From Thinopyrum elongatum (Eukaryota; Streptophyta; Magnoliopsida; Poales; Poaceae): DNA of 64,000 nucleotides. The position numbers and the translations under genes were made by a program. The notes beneath the pieces were generated by a model that worked only from the letters and a program-made list of their open reading frames with translations, was not told the origin of the DNA and made no database searches. Below, piece by piece: positions 34,481-45,720 of this stretch; position 1 is the first letter of the stretch; each line of letters starts with the position of its first letter. Location: contig CM022300.1 of assembly GCA_011799875.1 (NCBI GenBank), forward strand, positions 170,951,837 to 171,015,836. The letters run 5' to 3'.

Positions 34481-34848
34481 ATGTTCAGCATGATTGTGTA
34501 CAATATCTGACATGCATACGAGAAAAATATAGTGAGATTATGTAAGGAGAGCATGTAGAAATCTAGAGTGATGGTAACAACCAGTGGATGGATCCAAAAA
34601 TAATGATAGCAGGCTGATGATAGCTTTAATTTAATAAAAAGACAGATGATGATTGCTTTACTATTTATTTCCCACCCAAGATGAACAACATAGGCATACC
34701 CTAGGTGAACCCGATAATAGACAGAGATACTATTCATTGATGCCTTGATATGTGCCCCACAAGTAATATTAAAACTCGAGTTTGAACATTAATTTGGACC
34801 TGACTTGGAGTCTAAGAGGTGAACAGGATGATAAAGTAACAGGTAATA

Positions 34849-36830
34849 TTAAGCAATGCATAACATAAGCAGAAACAAAAGAGTGCGACCTCTCTTGTGG
34901 ACCCGTGTACTCCTCAGGTTCATATGCTGAGTCGATGATGGTGATGCAGTTGCGGTGGGTGTCGACGGCAGGGAAGGAGATCTGAGGCAGCGAAAGATGG
35001 TCAGGAGCCGGGATGTCTGGTATGGTGGATGCTTCTGTCGATGGAGCAACTCAGGTGAGGCGGACGACATCGCGGCAGGAGCAGGACAAACCACACAAAG
35101 TTTTCTTCCACACATATCTGTAACTGAAGTAATTCTGTAAAGGCTCCTTTGGCTTGCAGGATTCTAAAAATGCAGGGATAGGAGAAACACCGGAATAGGA
35201 TAGGAATGCACATGGGAAATAGAGCATTTGTAAACACATGATTTCTGTCAACTTGGGTGTTTGGTTCACAGGAATTGGAAGAGCAGAGCAATGCAAAGAA
35301 ACATGGCCAAATTAAAGTGAAACCATATGAAAGTGTGTACAGTTAGAATGTTATTCTGCCATTAACGCACTTAGTCTTGTTTCCATGCATAGGATTTTGA
35401 AAAGTAGGTCCAGGTGGATGTTTTGCTCCATTCCTTTCAAGGAAATGCATGAATAATTGAATAGTAGAGTGCCATAGGAAAATTTCCTATTGCTATGTTT
35501 TTCCTTCACTTTTTCCTTTGAACCAAAATAGCCCTAATGGATCAACATGAATGTAGAGTAATAAGTGGTGCGACAACTGTACAACCTCTTTGGCGTAGCC
35601 ATGTCGACCTCAGCATCATTGGGTTGGTCACCGAAGAAGTTGCGGCAGAGGTGGCTGTTGGAGGTGTGGAGGAAGATCTGTGGCGTGTGTAGACGGCGTC
35701 CAGGGTACTGCTCTATTGTAATGGATAGTTTCGTCATTGGAGCAGCTCCGGCGAGCCGTAAGACATTGAGGCTGAAGCAGTACAAGACAGACATCTTTAA
35801 TCTCAAGTGGGATTCTAATAGCATCTCCAATAGATGATGTAAAATACATTACCAAAAGTGATAGATGTAAAATTTACGTCACCAAAAAACACCTGACTAC
35901 AACAGATGAGGTAAACTGTTGACTCTGAACTTAACTGTCGAAACTAAAATTTACTGTGGAAACTGAATGTTACTGTCGAAACTGAACGCACTGGTAGCAG
36001 AGAGGCACTTCACATGTAGTTTAGGCCGCTCGAGCACTAGTAGTAGATAAATAGTTATCTAAATCAGTAGGCGATCGACAGGGAACACAGTAGCAGACAG
36101 CAGCCAGAGCAGCAGCGCCTGGAGGAGCAGCGCGAACTAGAGCCAGAGCAGCAACTCGTGTAGCTGCAGTAGCCCGTGTACCAGCATTAGCGGCGCTAGC
36201 GAGAGCAAGAGCAGAGCAGCAGCAAAAGCGAGGGGGAGGGCAGAGCAGCAGCGCGAGCGAATGAGAGCCGGAGTAGCAGCAGCAATGCGAGCAAGCGAGC
36301 GATAGTCGGAGCAGCAGCAGCAGCGCGAGCGAGCGAGCGAGAGCCGAAGCAGCAGCAGTAGATCCGGCTGGTATGGACGCAGCCACTGAAGGAGCCTCAC
36401 ACTAGGAGAGAGCCGCCGTGGAGAACTCGTCGGTGGCGCCGGCTTCAAGGTAGCCGCCCCATGGGGGTGCGGGATCGAGCACCGTCGGTGTCAGGAGGTC
36501 GAGTTAAGGAGAAGGTGCGATGCGATGAGTGTACAACCTCTTTGGTGGCGCCAAGTAGGCCTCGGCTTCGTCCGAGGAGTCGGTGAGGATGTTGTGGTTC
36601 CAGTGGAGCGGGTTAAGGCGGCGCTGTGGGGATGGATCATCCGTGATAGACAAGGCGATCGTCAGAGTAACTCCTTGGAGGTGGAGGACGGGGCGGCTAA
36701 ACTGGCGGGACGATGAGATCGACGACGGATCCTCATCCGGGGAGGTGGATGAGGGACGTCGAGCTGTTGAAGTGGACGACGTCGTCGGGGAAGAGGCTCT
36801 AGCTGGGCAGCAGTAGGGTGGCGGATGGAG
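34849..36830 (-). pseudogene. diverged 5' exons of the TNPA-like gene, two or three copies
   Basis: Segments near 35565-35600 and 36525-36590 both end in an acidic stretch plus PPKRLY/TPKRLYS (minus strand). Segments near 35030-35110 and 35690-35790 share a GGAGCA.CTC.GG.GAG core. This indicates repeated 5' exon blocks spaced by roughly 0.7-1 kb. A GAGCAGCAGC-rich stretch (36170-36370) separates them. A long minus frame at 36504-37127 covers one copy but reads as Ser/Pro low-complexity and is not claimed as a gene. Confidence 0.35.
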
Positions 36831-37129
36831 GAGAGTGAGGTTTCGCAGCTGGAGCAGAGAGGTTATGGTGGCCTGGGATTTCAAATGGTGAAAAGGAGGT
36901 GATGGGAGGGGGGAACCATGACTTAGGGACATGCTTGTCCAAAATGTATGGGCTTTTACAGAAGTACCATCACCGATTTGAACTAGCGGTCCTTTCGGCT
37001 CAGGGTTAGAAGGGGGATTTCGCATGTCGGGATTTGGCAGCTGGAGGGAGTTTTCACGCGCGTTGTAATTTCGGGATAGCAAGGCGCGAGTTTTGGGAGC
37101 ACGATATCTGAATTTTCGGGATAACAAGG

Positions 37130-37899
37130 CAGGGGTTGAAATTTAGGGACAAGCCTAATGTGTAATAATGTATGTACCAAATCAATTTGCACTTCCCTCA
37201 ACGAAAAAAAAACAAAAAAAAACTATTCGCACAACACAAAGAGAGAGTCTTGTCCCGTTTTACTGTACAAATGCTATTCAAACCTATGAATCCATGTTAT
37301 GTCCAATTAAATTTTTTCGCTGGCTGTATAATGCATGTAACCTACTCATACGAACATTTTAGTGCATTCCAAATGTCTATACTACCGCTGCAATTTGAAC
37401 TAAATTAGAATTCGTTTCTCTATTCGAATAAGAATCTACAATCATGATCGTTGCCAAGTTAAACCATCATTTGTATATTATCTTAACAACACACCAAATG
37501 ATTACTATAGAGATAGATATGAAATATGTGTACTATATGAACTCGAATTCAAAATTTTGAATACACTTGATATTGTTTCCAAATAATAGTACATTTGATG
37601 TACTAACTAGATCTTCATAATGTAAACCATGTTTCATACGTACACTGTGTTTATCACACAAAGTATAGTGCCCCGCCCCCTACATTATGACAAGTATTTA
37701 GCCCTGAGCTGCAAAAGCCACACATTATCACAAATTCAAATAAATGTTCTATATATTATATGTAGTATAACATGTTCATAACCACACCATGCGTATCATC
37801 ATTATATATATTCATGCATACGTTGGTTTAAAACACTATGATCTCTTCTTCAAATATCCGAATCCACTTTTTATAATGAATTATGATCTCTGTTCATCT
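37130..37899. other. AT-rich, no gene recognised
   Basis: Only short frames. No terminal repeats, hairpins or coding similarity noticed. Confidence 0.45.
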
Positions 37900-39170
37900 T
37901 TTACACCCACACAATCCTCTTCTCTTTGTAGCTAGCGCTAACTTTCTCTCGTGCATGCACACGCCCTTCCCCTCTCACCCTCCCTTGGCGTCCCCTCCAT
38001 CGCGCACATTCATTATTTCTCTTTAGGTCGTTCACCCATGGTGTGTGTAGGCCCCCTGGCTCCTTCTTTCCGGCACAAACCGGTCGATATACCTCTCTAG
38101 CCAAGTGTGCCTACCACAAACACACGCTTTCCCTCTTCTCTTCTCACCGTCCATGCCCCCCTATGTCCAAAATAGTTCCACGCACTTGCATACTCCCGCC
38201 CCTCTTTTCATCGATCTCATACTCGCACACTCCTCCCCATCGATATAGTAGACCTCTCGCACCACCTCCTAGCCGCATCCCTCTCTCTGTCGGTCTCTCC
38301 GGACCTTATTTGCTTCTAACACATGCATGCATGTATACCTACCGATCTCCCTACGTATATCTAGGTCGACTATAAGTCTTTTTCCCCACACACCGATCAA
38401 CGTGCCTCAGTAGTTATGTCTCTCCCTTTCTCTGACACACGATGATTGATCTTCCTATGTAGTTACGTCTGCTTACCACAACCATATCATCCCCCATCAT
38501 CATCCTTGCATGCCTCCTGACCCGTCTCTCACACGCACGTGCACAGACAGGCAGACATCCCCTCTCTTATTGATATTGTAGTCGTACGCTCCGTTTGTCT
38601 GGCAGGCCTCTCCCACCATTTGTGAGAAGCAACTCCACCACCAACCCTCCGATACTCTACCTTTATCTCTCTCCCATCCTTATTCCTCTGCTACACATAT
38701 GCATGGATGCCAACCAATCTCCATCAATACATAGCTAGGTCTCTCTCCTTCTCCACACATATACCAGTCGATCTACCTCTCTATAGTTATGTCTCTGCCC
38801 CCTCCCCCCGCCCCCCCACACACACACTGATAGTCGAACGCTCTAGGTAGGTATCCATGCCATAGAGACAAACTGCACCTCTGCCCTCTCACATTCCAGT
38901 AGGCCAGCCGCCCTGTATCTTTGACGTGGGCAAACACAAATTCGATGTCACTCTTTATCGATCACGCACCCACACACTTGAACCCTGTTTTCGATTCTAT
39001 CGATATCTCATGCCGATGATCCTCCACTCTCTTCTCGTGGATCGCTCCCTCTATATATGATACATCCAGGCCTCTATTTCACACACATTGCATAGATATC
39101 ATCGACACATTGCCTCTGTTTCACACAAATCATCTCTCTCACACACACCCACGTATGTACCTGCACGTAA
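37900..39170 (+). repeat. pyrimidine-rich degenerate repeat tract
   Basis: The plus strand is strongly C/T-biased for about 1.2 kb. Recurring phrases are GATCTACCTCTCTAT, TAGTTATGTCTCTCCC and TAGGTCTCTCTCC-CACACA. No frame is conserved. It lies immediately upstream of the first promoter-exon unit. Confidence 0.5.
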
Positions 39171-39441
39171 AGAAGAGGTGCACGCACGACGCATGTACTC
39201 ATGTCTCGTTCCGGACCACACCCGCGCGGGTACATAGTGGAGCTCATTTTTGTACAAAAAGGCAGCCCACGTGATAATTTGACACGTGTAGCGGTTGTTT
39301 ACTTGAAGGACGGTCATGTACCATGCGTCCACAGAACAAATTTCGACTTGACGCGTTAGTATTAAATAAAGTTATATTCCTCAATGGCATGTACAGAATA
39401 TAAAATGACTGTCATCGAGAAAAAAGAAATCCGCTCCACTA

Positions 39442-39448
39442 TATATAA
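39442..39448 (+). promoter_or_regulatory. TATA box of unit copy a
   Basis: TATATAA in the context CCGCTCCACTATATATAATG, preceded by GAGAAAAAAGAAA. The same context precedes the TATA boxes of copies b and d. Confidence 0.5.
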
Positions 39449-39811
39449 TGGAGCCTGCCTGCCAGGGTTTGTCTCTCGTCACACTATCTCACACAAGGCG
39501 GCAGTGGCCTCTCTCTCTCACCGTTGGTCACTGATCCGACCGCATCCCGTCCGCCGGCAGAAAGGGAGGATGTGCGTCATTTCTCCGTTCGACATCGTTG
39601 AGGCAGCACGTCTTGATTTGCGGCACCCTCCATTCTCTCTGACCAAGCTCCAGCATGGTAGGGCCTTCGCCACTTGCTCACTGCCGCAATATGGGCTGAT
39701 TCCACCCACGCCTGCCCTCCTAGTAACATCTGTACTACCCCCAGGTACAGCTTCCTCCCCTCCGGCCTTGCTCCACTGCCCATCTTCCCACGTCGCTGCA
39801 TGTGGAAAATC

Positions 39812-41494
39812 TTTTTTTTTAGAGTACGCAATCACGTACCTTAGCTTTATAGAAGGCAGAAAATATGTACAAGAGAGAGTTTACAGCAAGGCATCAGCTA
39901 CACACCAAAGAGTCAGCCGGCCTAGCACGCTCCACTCCTAAAACACAACACTAATACTCACAGAATATGCTAACTCCATGTGCTCCCACTCTCACCCAAG
40001 ACCTAAGTTCATCGAAGACTTGGCTAGTGAATAAGTCAACTGTCAAGCTGGCCCTCGACGATCCGAACACCAATCCATTGCGATGTTTCCAGAGGTGCCA
40101 ACAAATGAGCATTACCACCGAGTCGAAGCCCTTCTTGTTTGCCTTCGGTATGCGCAAACGAGCCTCTAGCCACCAATCTGCGATCTTGTCGTTCACTTTC
40201 GGAACCAGTGTGTCACTGATTCTAGCTCTCAAAAAGCAGCAGCGCCAGACCTGTCTCGCGAAGACACAGTGGAGTAGGATGTGATCAACCGAGTCTTCCT
40301 CCTGGGCGCAGATGTAGCAAGCAGAGGTGTGATCTTGCAGCCTGTGTCGTAGCCGTCAATCCACCGTCCAAAGCCGATATTGTATCGCAAGCCACATAAA
40401 AATCTTGCAGGATAGGGGTGCCCAGCATTTCCAGATTGTTGCTGCCGATGCAAAGCGGATGCTGCCGTGCCATAACATGTCATATGTCGACCTCGAGTTA
40501 TAAGTGTCCGCATTGTTCCATCTCCATATAGGGGTGTTATTTTGCACCGGATTAAGCACCAGGTTGATCACTATGTCCCAAAGATTGATGATCTGCAACA
40601 ACCCATCCAAACAGAGCTCTCCAGAGACGTCATTAGCCCAACGATGGTGGTGCATCGCCTCGCTCACGGTTCACCTATTCACCACTTGCGTGCGAACCTG
40701 AGCCAGTACCAATGGTGAGAGCTCCGCTATGGATGACCCCTCGATCCAACGATCCTTCCAGAATAGTACTCGCTCTCCATTTCCCACTTTCCAGTGCACC
40801 AAGCTATTGAAAACTGACTGCACCTGAGCATCCATAGCAAGTGGTAAACCCTGCCACGGTCTGGCCTCATCCGTACGCCTGAGCCATTCCCATCTGAGCC
40901 TCAATGCAAGTCCATGCTTATGGAGGTCAAGCACTCCCAGTCCACCCAACTATTTAGGACGGCACACCCTTTGCCAAGAGACAAGGCATTTGCCACCATG
41001 TATGTGATCTGATCCCGCCCAAAAGAAAGCGCGGCAGCTCTTGTCCACTTGCTCCAATGCCCATTTTGGCGCATCGACGATGAGCAGGTGGTGAGTGGGA
41101 CGGGCGCGAATCACCGTGTTAACCAGAATCAGCCTGCCAGGCCTCGTCACCATACCCTGCTGCCATCCCGGCAAGAAGTTGAGAACGTCGTCCACCACTG
41201 GCTGCCATTCCGAGTGGGTAAGCTGCTTGATGGAGAGCTGCAAGCCCAGATACTTGCACGGGAAAGATTCCATGCGCCACGGCAAAGCACGGGAGACCCT
41301 CTCCGTGTCTGTCTCGTCGGCTTTAATCATAATCACAGATGATTTGGCGAAGTTGACATGTAATCCAGAAGCCACACAAAACATTTGCAGGGCCACAGTA
41401 GTGAAGCTCAAATCCACGACTGTAGGTCTGATAAAGAGAATGACATCGTCCGCGTAAATCGACAGTCGTTGGAAGGGTGAGCAGCCTGGCATCG
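39812..41494 (-). mobile_element. 5'-truncated LINE (L1-like), 1.7 kb
   Basis: A 14-bp duplication ATGTGGAAAATCTT flanks it (39800-39813 and 41495-41508), and a T run at the left edge is the poly(A) tail of a minus-strand copy. The minus strand encodes the end of RT (SIYADDVILF near 41433-41457, then CKYLGLQLS and PGRLILVNTVI), then WKVGNGERVLFWKDRW and the zf-RVT domain (TYDMLWHGSI..., CYICAQEEDSVDHILLHC). The 3' end has LICWHLWKHRNGLVF. Frames break near 40950, 40670 and 40350. No endonuclease is present because of 5' truncation. It inserted into unit copy a. Confidence 0.92.
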
Positions 41495-41757
41495 ATGTGG
41501 AAAATCTTGCATGTGGATCTTCCCTAGTTCTTTGCCCAAAACCTAGCTCGTCCGGCGTACTTTCCATATTGCAATCTCATCCTCACACCGTTTTAGATAA
41601 ACAACCATGTTGGTATCTTCCCTTAGGACAAGGAATATGCTTCTTTTTGTCGTCGTATGTGTCATCAACTGTTATTGGCCAGTAATTGTTTCCTTTCTAC
41701 CTCTTTTTTGCAAACAGGGCTATCCATTTGACCTCCTTACTATTGCGACCTTTTGGT

Positions 41758-41800
41758 GAACTGCACAAATCACTTTTTTTAAGAGTGTTTTGTGCAGTTC
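41758..41800. repeat. hairpin of the GTGGAACTGCACAAAA motif
   Basis: GAACTGCACAAATCAC (41758-41773), 11-base T-rich loop, GTGTTTTGTGCAGTTC (41785-41800). A decayed version sits at 50488-50537 in copy d. The arm equals the direct motif found in other exon-like blocks. Confidence 0.8.
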
Positions 41801-42080
41801 TACTAAAATGTCACACGGGCAACGTCTCTTCATATCAGTGTGACTGCAGAAAGGGAGATTGGTTTTGCTCTATCCTCCTCATCCAACTCCGAGCCTAATC
41901 TTCTCCAACTATTTGCATAATCTTCTCCAACTAGTAAGTCTTAAGAGAGACTACAAAGGTGACCGGCTTCTATTTGTGTGTTTGTTGTTTCATCAACAGT
42001 CATCTATTATTGTAATCACACTTAATATCTTTGGAACAGGGATGCTCAGCTCTATTTTAGTGTAACTGCACAAAATGATC

Positions 42081-42676
42081 GGAATGTTGCATGCTCCTGA
42101 CAGCTACTTTTTTTCCCAACATGCCTTGTTGATTTAGACAGAGCTGGGGGGAAGTTGCTGCCAATGAAAGCATGGATCAATTTTAATTTAACACCTTCTC
42201 ACAACTTTGTCTTTAGTTGTGATGTAAATATTAGCTCTGATCTGCTAATCATTGAGATGCATTAGCAAGGAAGTTAGTTTTTTATTTTTTCTGAAAGAGC
42301 ATGGATGTTAGTTTCCTTTCTAGTATTTTGATTGATGTTGTAACAAGACAATCTTCCAGCTGGCAAGACACATGAAACAAAAGCTGAAAGCTTCAGAGAA
42401 TTGTACAATTTCATGTCGCTGGAAAATTATTTGTATACGTCAATTATGTAAACAAATGCTGGAAGCTTGATAGCATTGCCAGAAGCCATTCAGCATCTGG
42501 GTCCAGGTGCCATGCACCAAATTATAGTGCACAACCCCATGGGAGACTCAGCCCGGTCATTGCGCCGCACTAATAGTGAGTAATGAGCAGTCAAATCATA
42601 AGCCCCACCTTTCCCACTGTAAGTTGCTCGGAAGAAGCAACCATCAATACGCTCTTCTTTGAATCCGCTCATACTA
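42081..42676. other. tail of unit copy a
   Basis: No frame of note. TCTCACAACTTTGTCTTTAG recurs in copies b (about 45785) and c (about 48835). A promoter-side block (AGCAGTCAAATCATAAG) sits at about 42589-42640. Confidence 0.45.
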
Positions 42677-43013
42677 CTCCCTCCGTCACAGTTTATAGAG
42701 CGCGCTTCAACAATCTCTGGGACCAAGGCGACTAACGATCGGCCTGAAAAATAACATTGGTAGTTATAGCACGATGTCTATTAATAGAGGAAATAATGCA
42801 TACACACATGCATGCAGTGCTTCCACCCCGGGTACACACATGCATGCACTTACTCCACTCCGCGTACACACCTACATTGAGAGAAAATTGTGGGCTTGAT
42901 TGCGGTTACCACACCCTAATTAATTGAGCATTAAACCAAACACGTCTAAAATCTCTCTGGTGGTGGAAACGCATGAGAATTGAAGCACACCCTATAAACT
43001 ATGATGGAGGGAG
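42677..43013. mobile_element. Stowaway-like MITE, 337 bp
   Basis: Terminal inverted repeats CTCCCTCCGTCACAGTTTAT and the reverse complement of ATAAACTATGATGGAGGGAG. TA dinucleotides flank both ends (42675-42676 and 43014-43015), as expected for Tc1/Mariner-type MITEs. No coding capacity. Confidence 0.8.
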
Positions 43014-43307
43014 TAGTATGAAGGTGCAAAACCAAGTCCGCGTATGGCCTGTCAGTCAACGCGCTTCCTCTTGGCATATCACTGACATGTGGGACCGGTG
43101 TGTGAGCAAACCGATCTCAATTGATGGCAAAATGGCCAACCCGCCGCTCCTTGAGAGAGACGAGGAGTGAGAACACAGACGAGCTAGGTGTCGCACGGAG
43201 GCCAAGATATATTCGATCATGGTTGATCGATATCATCATTACATGTTCGATGTTTTTTAATAGTACTATTGGGCTGCCGTTTTCCGCACTTCTCCTGAAT
43301 AAATGTG

Positions 43308-43696
43308 TACTTTATCAGAGATTAAAATAAAATAAGAGTACAGATGCTCCACCATGCGGTTCCTAGTACCTCTATACTAGTAGTACTACTCGTACTACTA
43401 AACCTTGCGCTTGGCTCTTCGCCTCTTCGGGAAGTCGAACAATGATGGTACTACAGTGTATGCCTCTGGCAATCTGACACCGAATGAACTATGCACGTCC
43501 ATCGCCTAGGCAAGGGTTGGTTGCATTAATCAAAAGCTTCTCATCTTCCTGCGATCCACCGCGCTTGAGGTAGACGGAGAGGGCGTAAGCTAGCTTCACC
43601 TTGTCCTGCAAGCTTCTCCTCGTCTGCGAGTTGACTAGACACACCAAAGTAGTGCTAGTCCATACTCCCTCTTTTCCGGTTAATATGGCTTAATCT
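43308..43696. repeat. direct duplication, copy 1 (about 390 bp)
   Basis: Matches 44055-44455: GATTAAAATAAAATAAGAGT, GCGGTTCCTAGTA, TTCGCCTCTTCGGGAAGTC, AATGATGGTACTA and TCCGGTTAATATGGCTTAAT in the same order. A shorter third trace is at about 46215-46290. The end contains the left terminus of the MITE described at 44417. Confidence 0.75.
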
Positions 43697-44050
43697 TTTT
43701 TGCGGGTAAATGAGAGAGCTTTATTCATATATAAGCATTCTTAAGACAATCAGCCAAGAGACTAGTACTAGGAAGCGAGGTACCCCGCAAAAAAAGGAAG
43801 CAAGGTGTTTCATCAAGCCAGCTCTCGGTCACATTCAAAGTGCAGCAAGCACGGTTCGCACAAAGATGCACCGCAAGGTTTGCTGACCTATTTACATGCT
43901 GAATAACAAAAAAATGAATATATTAATGAGCGCTCCTATTTCTAACAAGATAGGAGCCAGAATTAAGCGAGAATTGTGGCGAGTGTTCCATGCAATGAAC
44001 TTCCATTATCACATGCGAGAACCCTCGAAGAGAAGCAAATGTGCTGAAGA
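43697..44050 (-). mobile_element. 5'-truncated LINE tail with RNase H C-terminus
   Basis: The minus strand encodes VIQHVNRSANLAVHLCANRA then TESWLDETP and, after a short repeat, LADCLKNAYI and a stop. This is the end of the RNase H-like domain of plant LINEs. AATAAAGCTCTCTCA and an A-rich tail (T run at 43696) follow. It sits inside the left end of a MITE in duplicated copy 1. I could not fix a target-site duplication. Confidence 0.65.
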
Positions 44051-44054
44051 TTGC

Positions 44055-44455
44055 TTTATCATAGATTAAAATAAAATAAGAGTGCAGACGCTCCACAATG
44101 CGGTTCCTAGTAGTACTACCTGTATAGTAGTACTAGTAGTACGTAATACTACTCGGAGTACTACTGTAGTAAACTTTGCGCTTGGCTGTTCGCCTCTTCG
44201 GGAAGTCAAACAATGATGGTACTAGTACAGTGTATGCTTCTAGCAATCTAACACCGAATTAATTGTTGCACGTCCACCACCTGAGCGAGGGAGAGCTTGC
44301 ATTAGTCAAAAGTTTCTCCTTGTCCTGTGAGCCACCGCGCGCAAGCTTCTCCCGTCCTGCAAGCTTCTCCTCGTTCTGCATGTTGACGGGACACAACAAA
44401 GTAATGCTAGTCCATACTGCCTCCTTTCCGGTTAATATGGCTTAATTTGAAACAA
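44055..44455. repeat. direct duplication, copy 2
   Basis: Partner of 43308-43696. It carries an extra cluster of TAGTACTAC/GTAGTACT palindromic triplets at 44108-44170. Confidence 0.75.
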
Positions 44456-44933
44456 GATAAATACACTGGTTGTCACTGTATATTTGTAAAAATACAGTCA
44501 GTGGACTTCATAATATGGTCATTGCGGTTAATATATACATTTTTCGTTGTTTATACGGTCACTAGCTCACCCTGGCTGAGTATGTGTGTGCATGCACGTG
44601 TAGGTTGAGCACTTGAGCGTGACCATGTGTGTTCCGTCGTGTGATCGGACATGCATGCATTAGGGCGTCGCACGCGTTTTTGCGTGCATGTGTACGTGTG
44701 ACTGTTGCATGCATGCACGAGGTTGCAGTACCTCACATTCACATGTTCATATGTTAATGCTTCGTCAAAATGTTGCATGCAAGGTTTAATCATTCATTGT
44801 GCATGCATGCATTCCCGATATTAATACATTGGTAAAGACAATTTCTTGAGGAAAACGAGCCCATGAATTGAGTACAAAGGGGACCAATAAACCAGGACGG
44901 AGGGAGTACTAGTAGTGAACCGGAAGGAGGGAG
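44417..44933. mobile_element. Stowaway-like MITE, about 517 bp, composite
   Basis: Left end CTGCCTCCTTTCCGGTT and right end AACCGGAAGGAGGGAG are inverted, with TA on both sides (44415-44416, 44934-44935). A second MITE end (CCAGGACGGAGGGAGTA) lies just inside the right terminus, so another element may be nested. GCATGCATG-rich DNA fills the centre. Confidence 0.45.
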
Positions 44934-45059
44934 TAGGTACGTAACAACATGCAGTAACAAAATTACTCTATGCGCATCATGTCTACGTGTGCAAGAAAAT
45001 AGAGATAAGTACAAGTGAGACTCAGGAACGGGCATACACGTAGGGGGAGTATGTGCAGG

Positions 45060-45720
45060 GGCCACTTAGGAGCAGTCAAATCACACAGTAAGTTAGTCGG
45101 ACGAAGCAACCATCATTTAACTCTTCAATGACACGTACGCAATATAAAAATGTTGATATGGAGAGAAAAAGAAAACCGCTCCACTATATATACACTAGCA
45201 GGAGCCTAAGCTACAAGCCTGCTTGCTTGGGTTGCTCTCTTCACAAGCATAGAAGGACGATGTCCACACCGCTGGTCACAGATTTGTCCTAATACCGCCG
45301 CCGGGGGAAGGGGACGTTGTTTTGCGTAGATGCGGTCGACAACGGCGAGGGAGAAAACCCACTGTCGGTGCGTCCTGATCAGGGGTCCCCGTGGTATGGG
45401 CTGATGCCGCCTCCCACCGCCCTTCTAGCAGCACCCCGACGTCCCAGGTTCAACTTCCTTTTGGAGCTGGCTTGCTCCACTGCCGCAACTCCCCACGTAG
45501 CTCCATCTCCATGTGGATCTTTCTCTACTTCTACCGGCTTCTATTTGTGATGAGTTTATGTCTCATGAACTAGTGCCACTACTATTATTCTAATCACACT
45601 TCTTCAATATCTTTGCCAACAGGGATGCTTAGCTCAATTTTAGTGGAACTGCACAAAAGCATCGTATGATCTGAGGGTGCCAGGCTTCTTTCCTTCGATA
45701 GGTTCTACCTAGCCAGGAAA
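45060..45720 (+). other. promoter-exon unit, copy b
   Basis: Promoter block (AGCAGTCAAATCACA, CGGACGAAGCAACCATCA, GGAGAGAAAAAGAAAACCGC), TATA at 45185, then GGGTTGCTCTCTTCACAAGC. An exon-1-like block shares GGTCACAGAT and YGL.PP..ALL coding text with copy a. GCCAACAG/GGATGCTTAGCTC follows at 45621 and encodes NFSGTAQK, with an in-frame TAG just before. Smaller than copies a and d because the intron is short. Confidence 0.45.
45185..45192 (+). promoter_or_regulatory. TATA box of unit copy b
   Basis: TATATATA after CGCTCCAC, in the same context as copy a. Confidence 0.5.

Larger units (their letters stand above)
39240..42080 (+). other. promoter-exon unit, copy a (split by a LINE)
   Basis: Order: promoter block from 39250, TATA at 39442, GGGTTTGTCTCTC leader, then a C/T-rich exon-1-like block to 39811. 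A LINE (39812-41494) interrupts it, and the block resumes at 41509. After an intron-like stretch (TATTGGCCAGTAATTGTTTCC) comes TTTTTTGCAAACAG followed by GGCTATCC and a hairpin. At 42039 a CAG/GGATGCTCAGCTC block encodes DAQLYFSVTAQN. All pieces recur in copies b-d. A frame at 39384-39941 covers exon 1 but runs through the LINE junction. Function unknown; it could be a decayed multi-exon gene or a non-coding transcript. Confidence 0.5.

Noticed and set aside
36504..37127. 207-codon minus-strand ORF
   Set aside because: Low-complexity Ser/Pro text without domains. Only its last 20 residues relate to the repeated TNPA-like exon block.
39384..39941. 185-codon ORF as an intact protein gene
   Set aside because: It runs from the leader of unit copy a into the 3' end of an inserted LINE across its target duplication, so the C-terminus is an accident.
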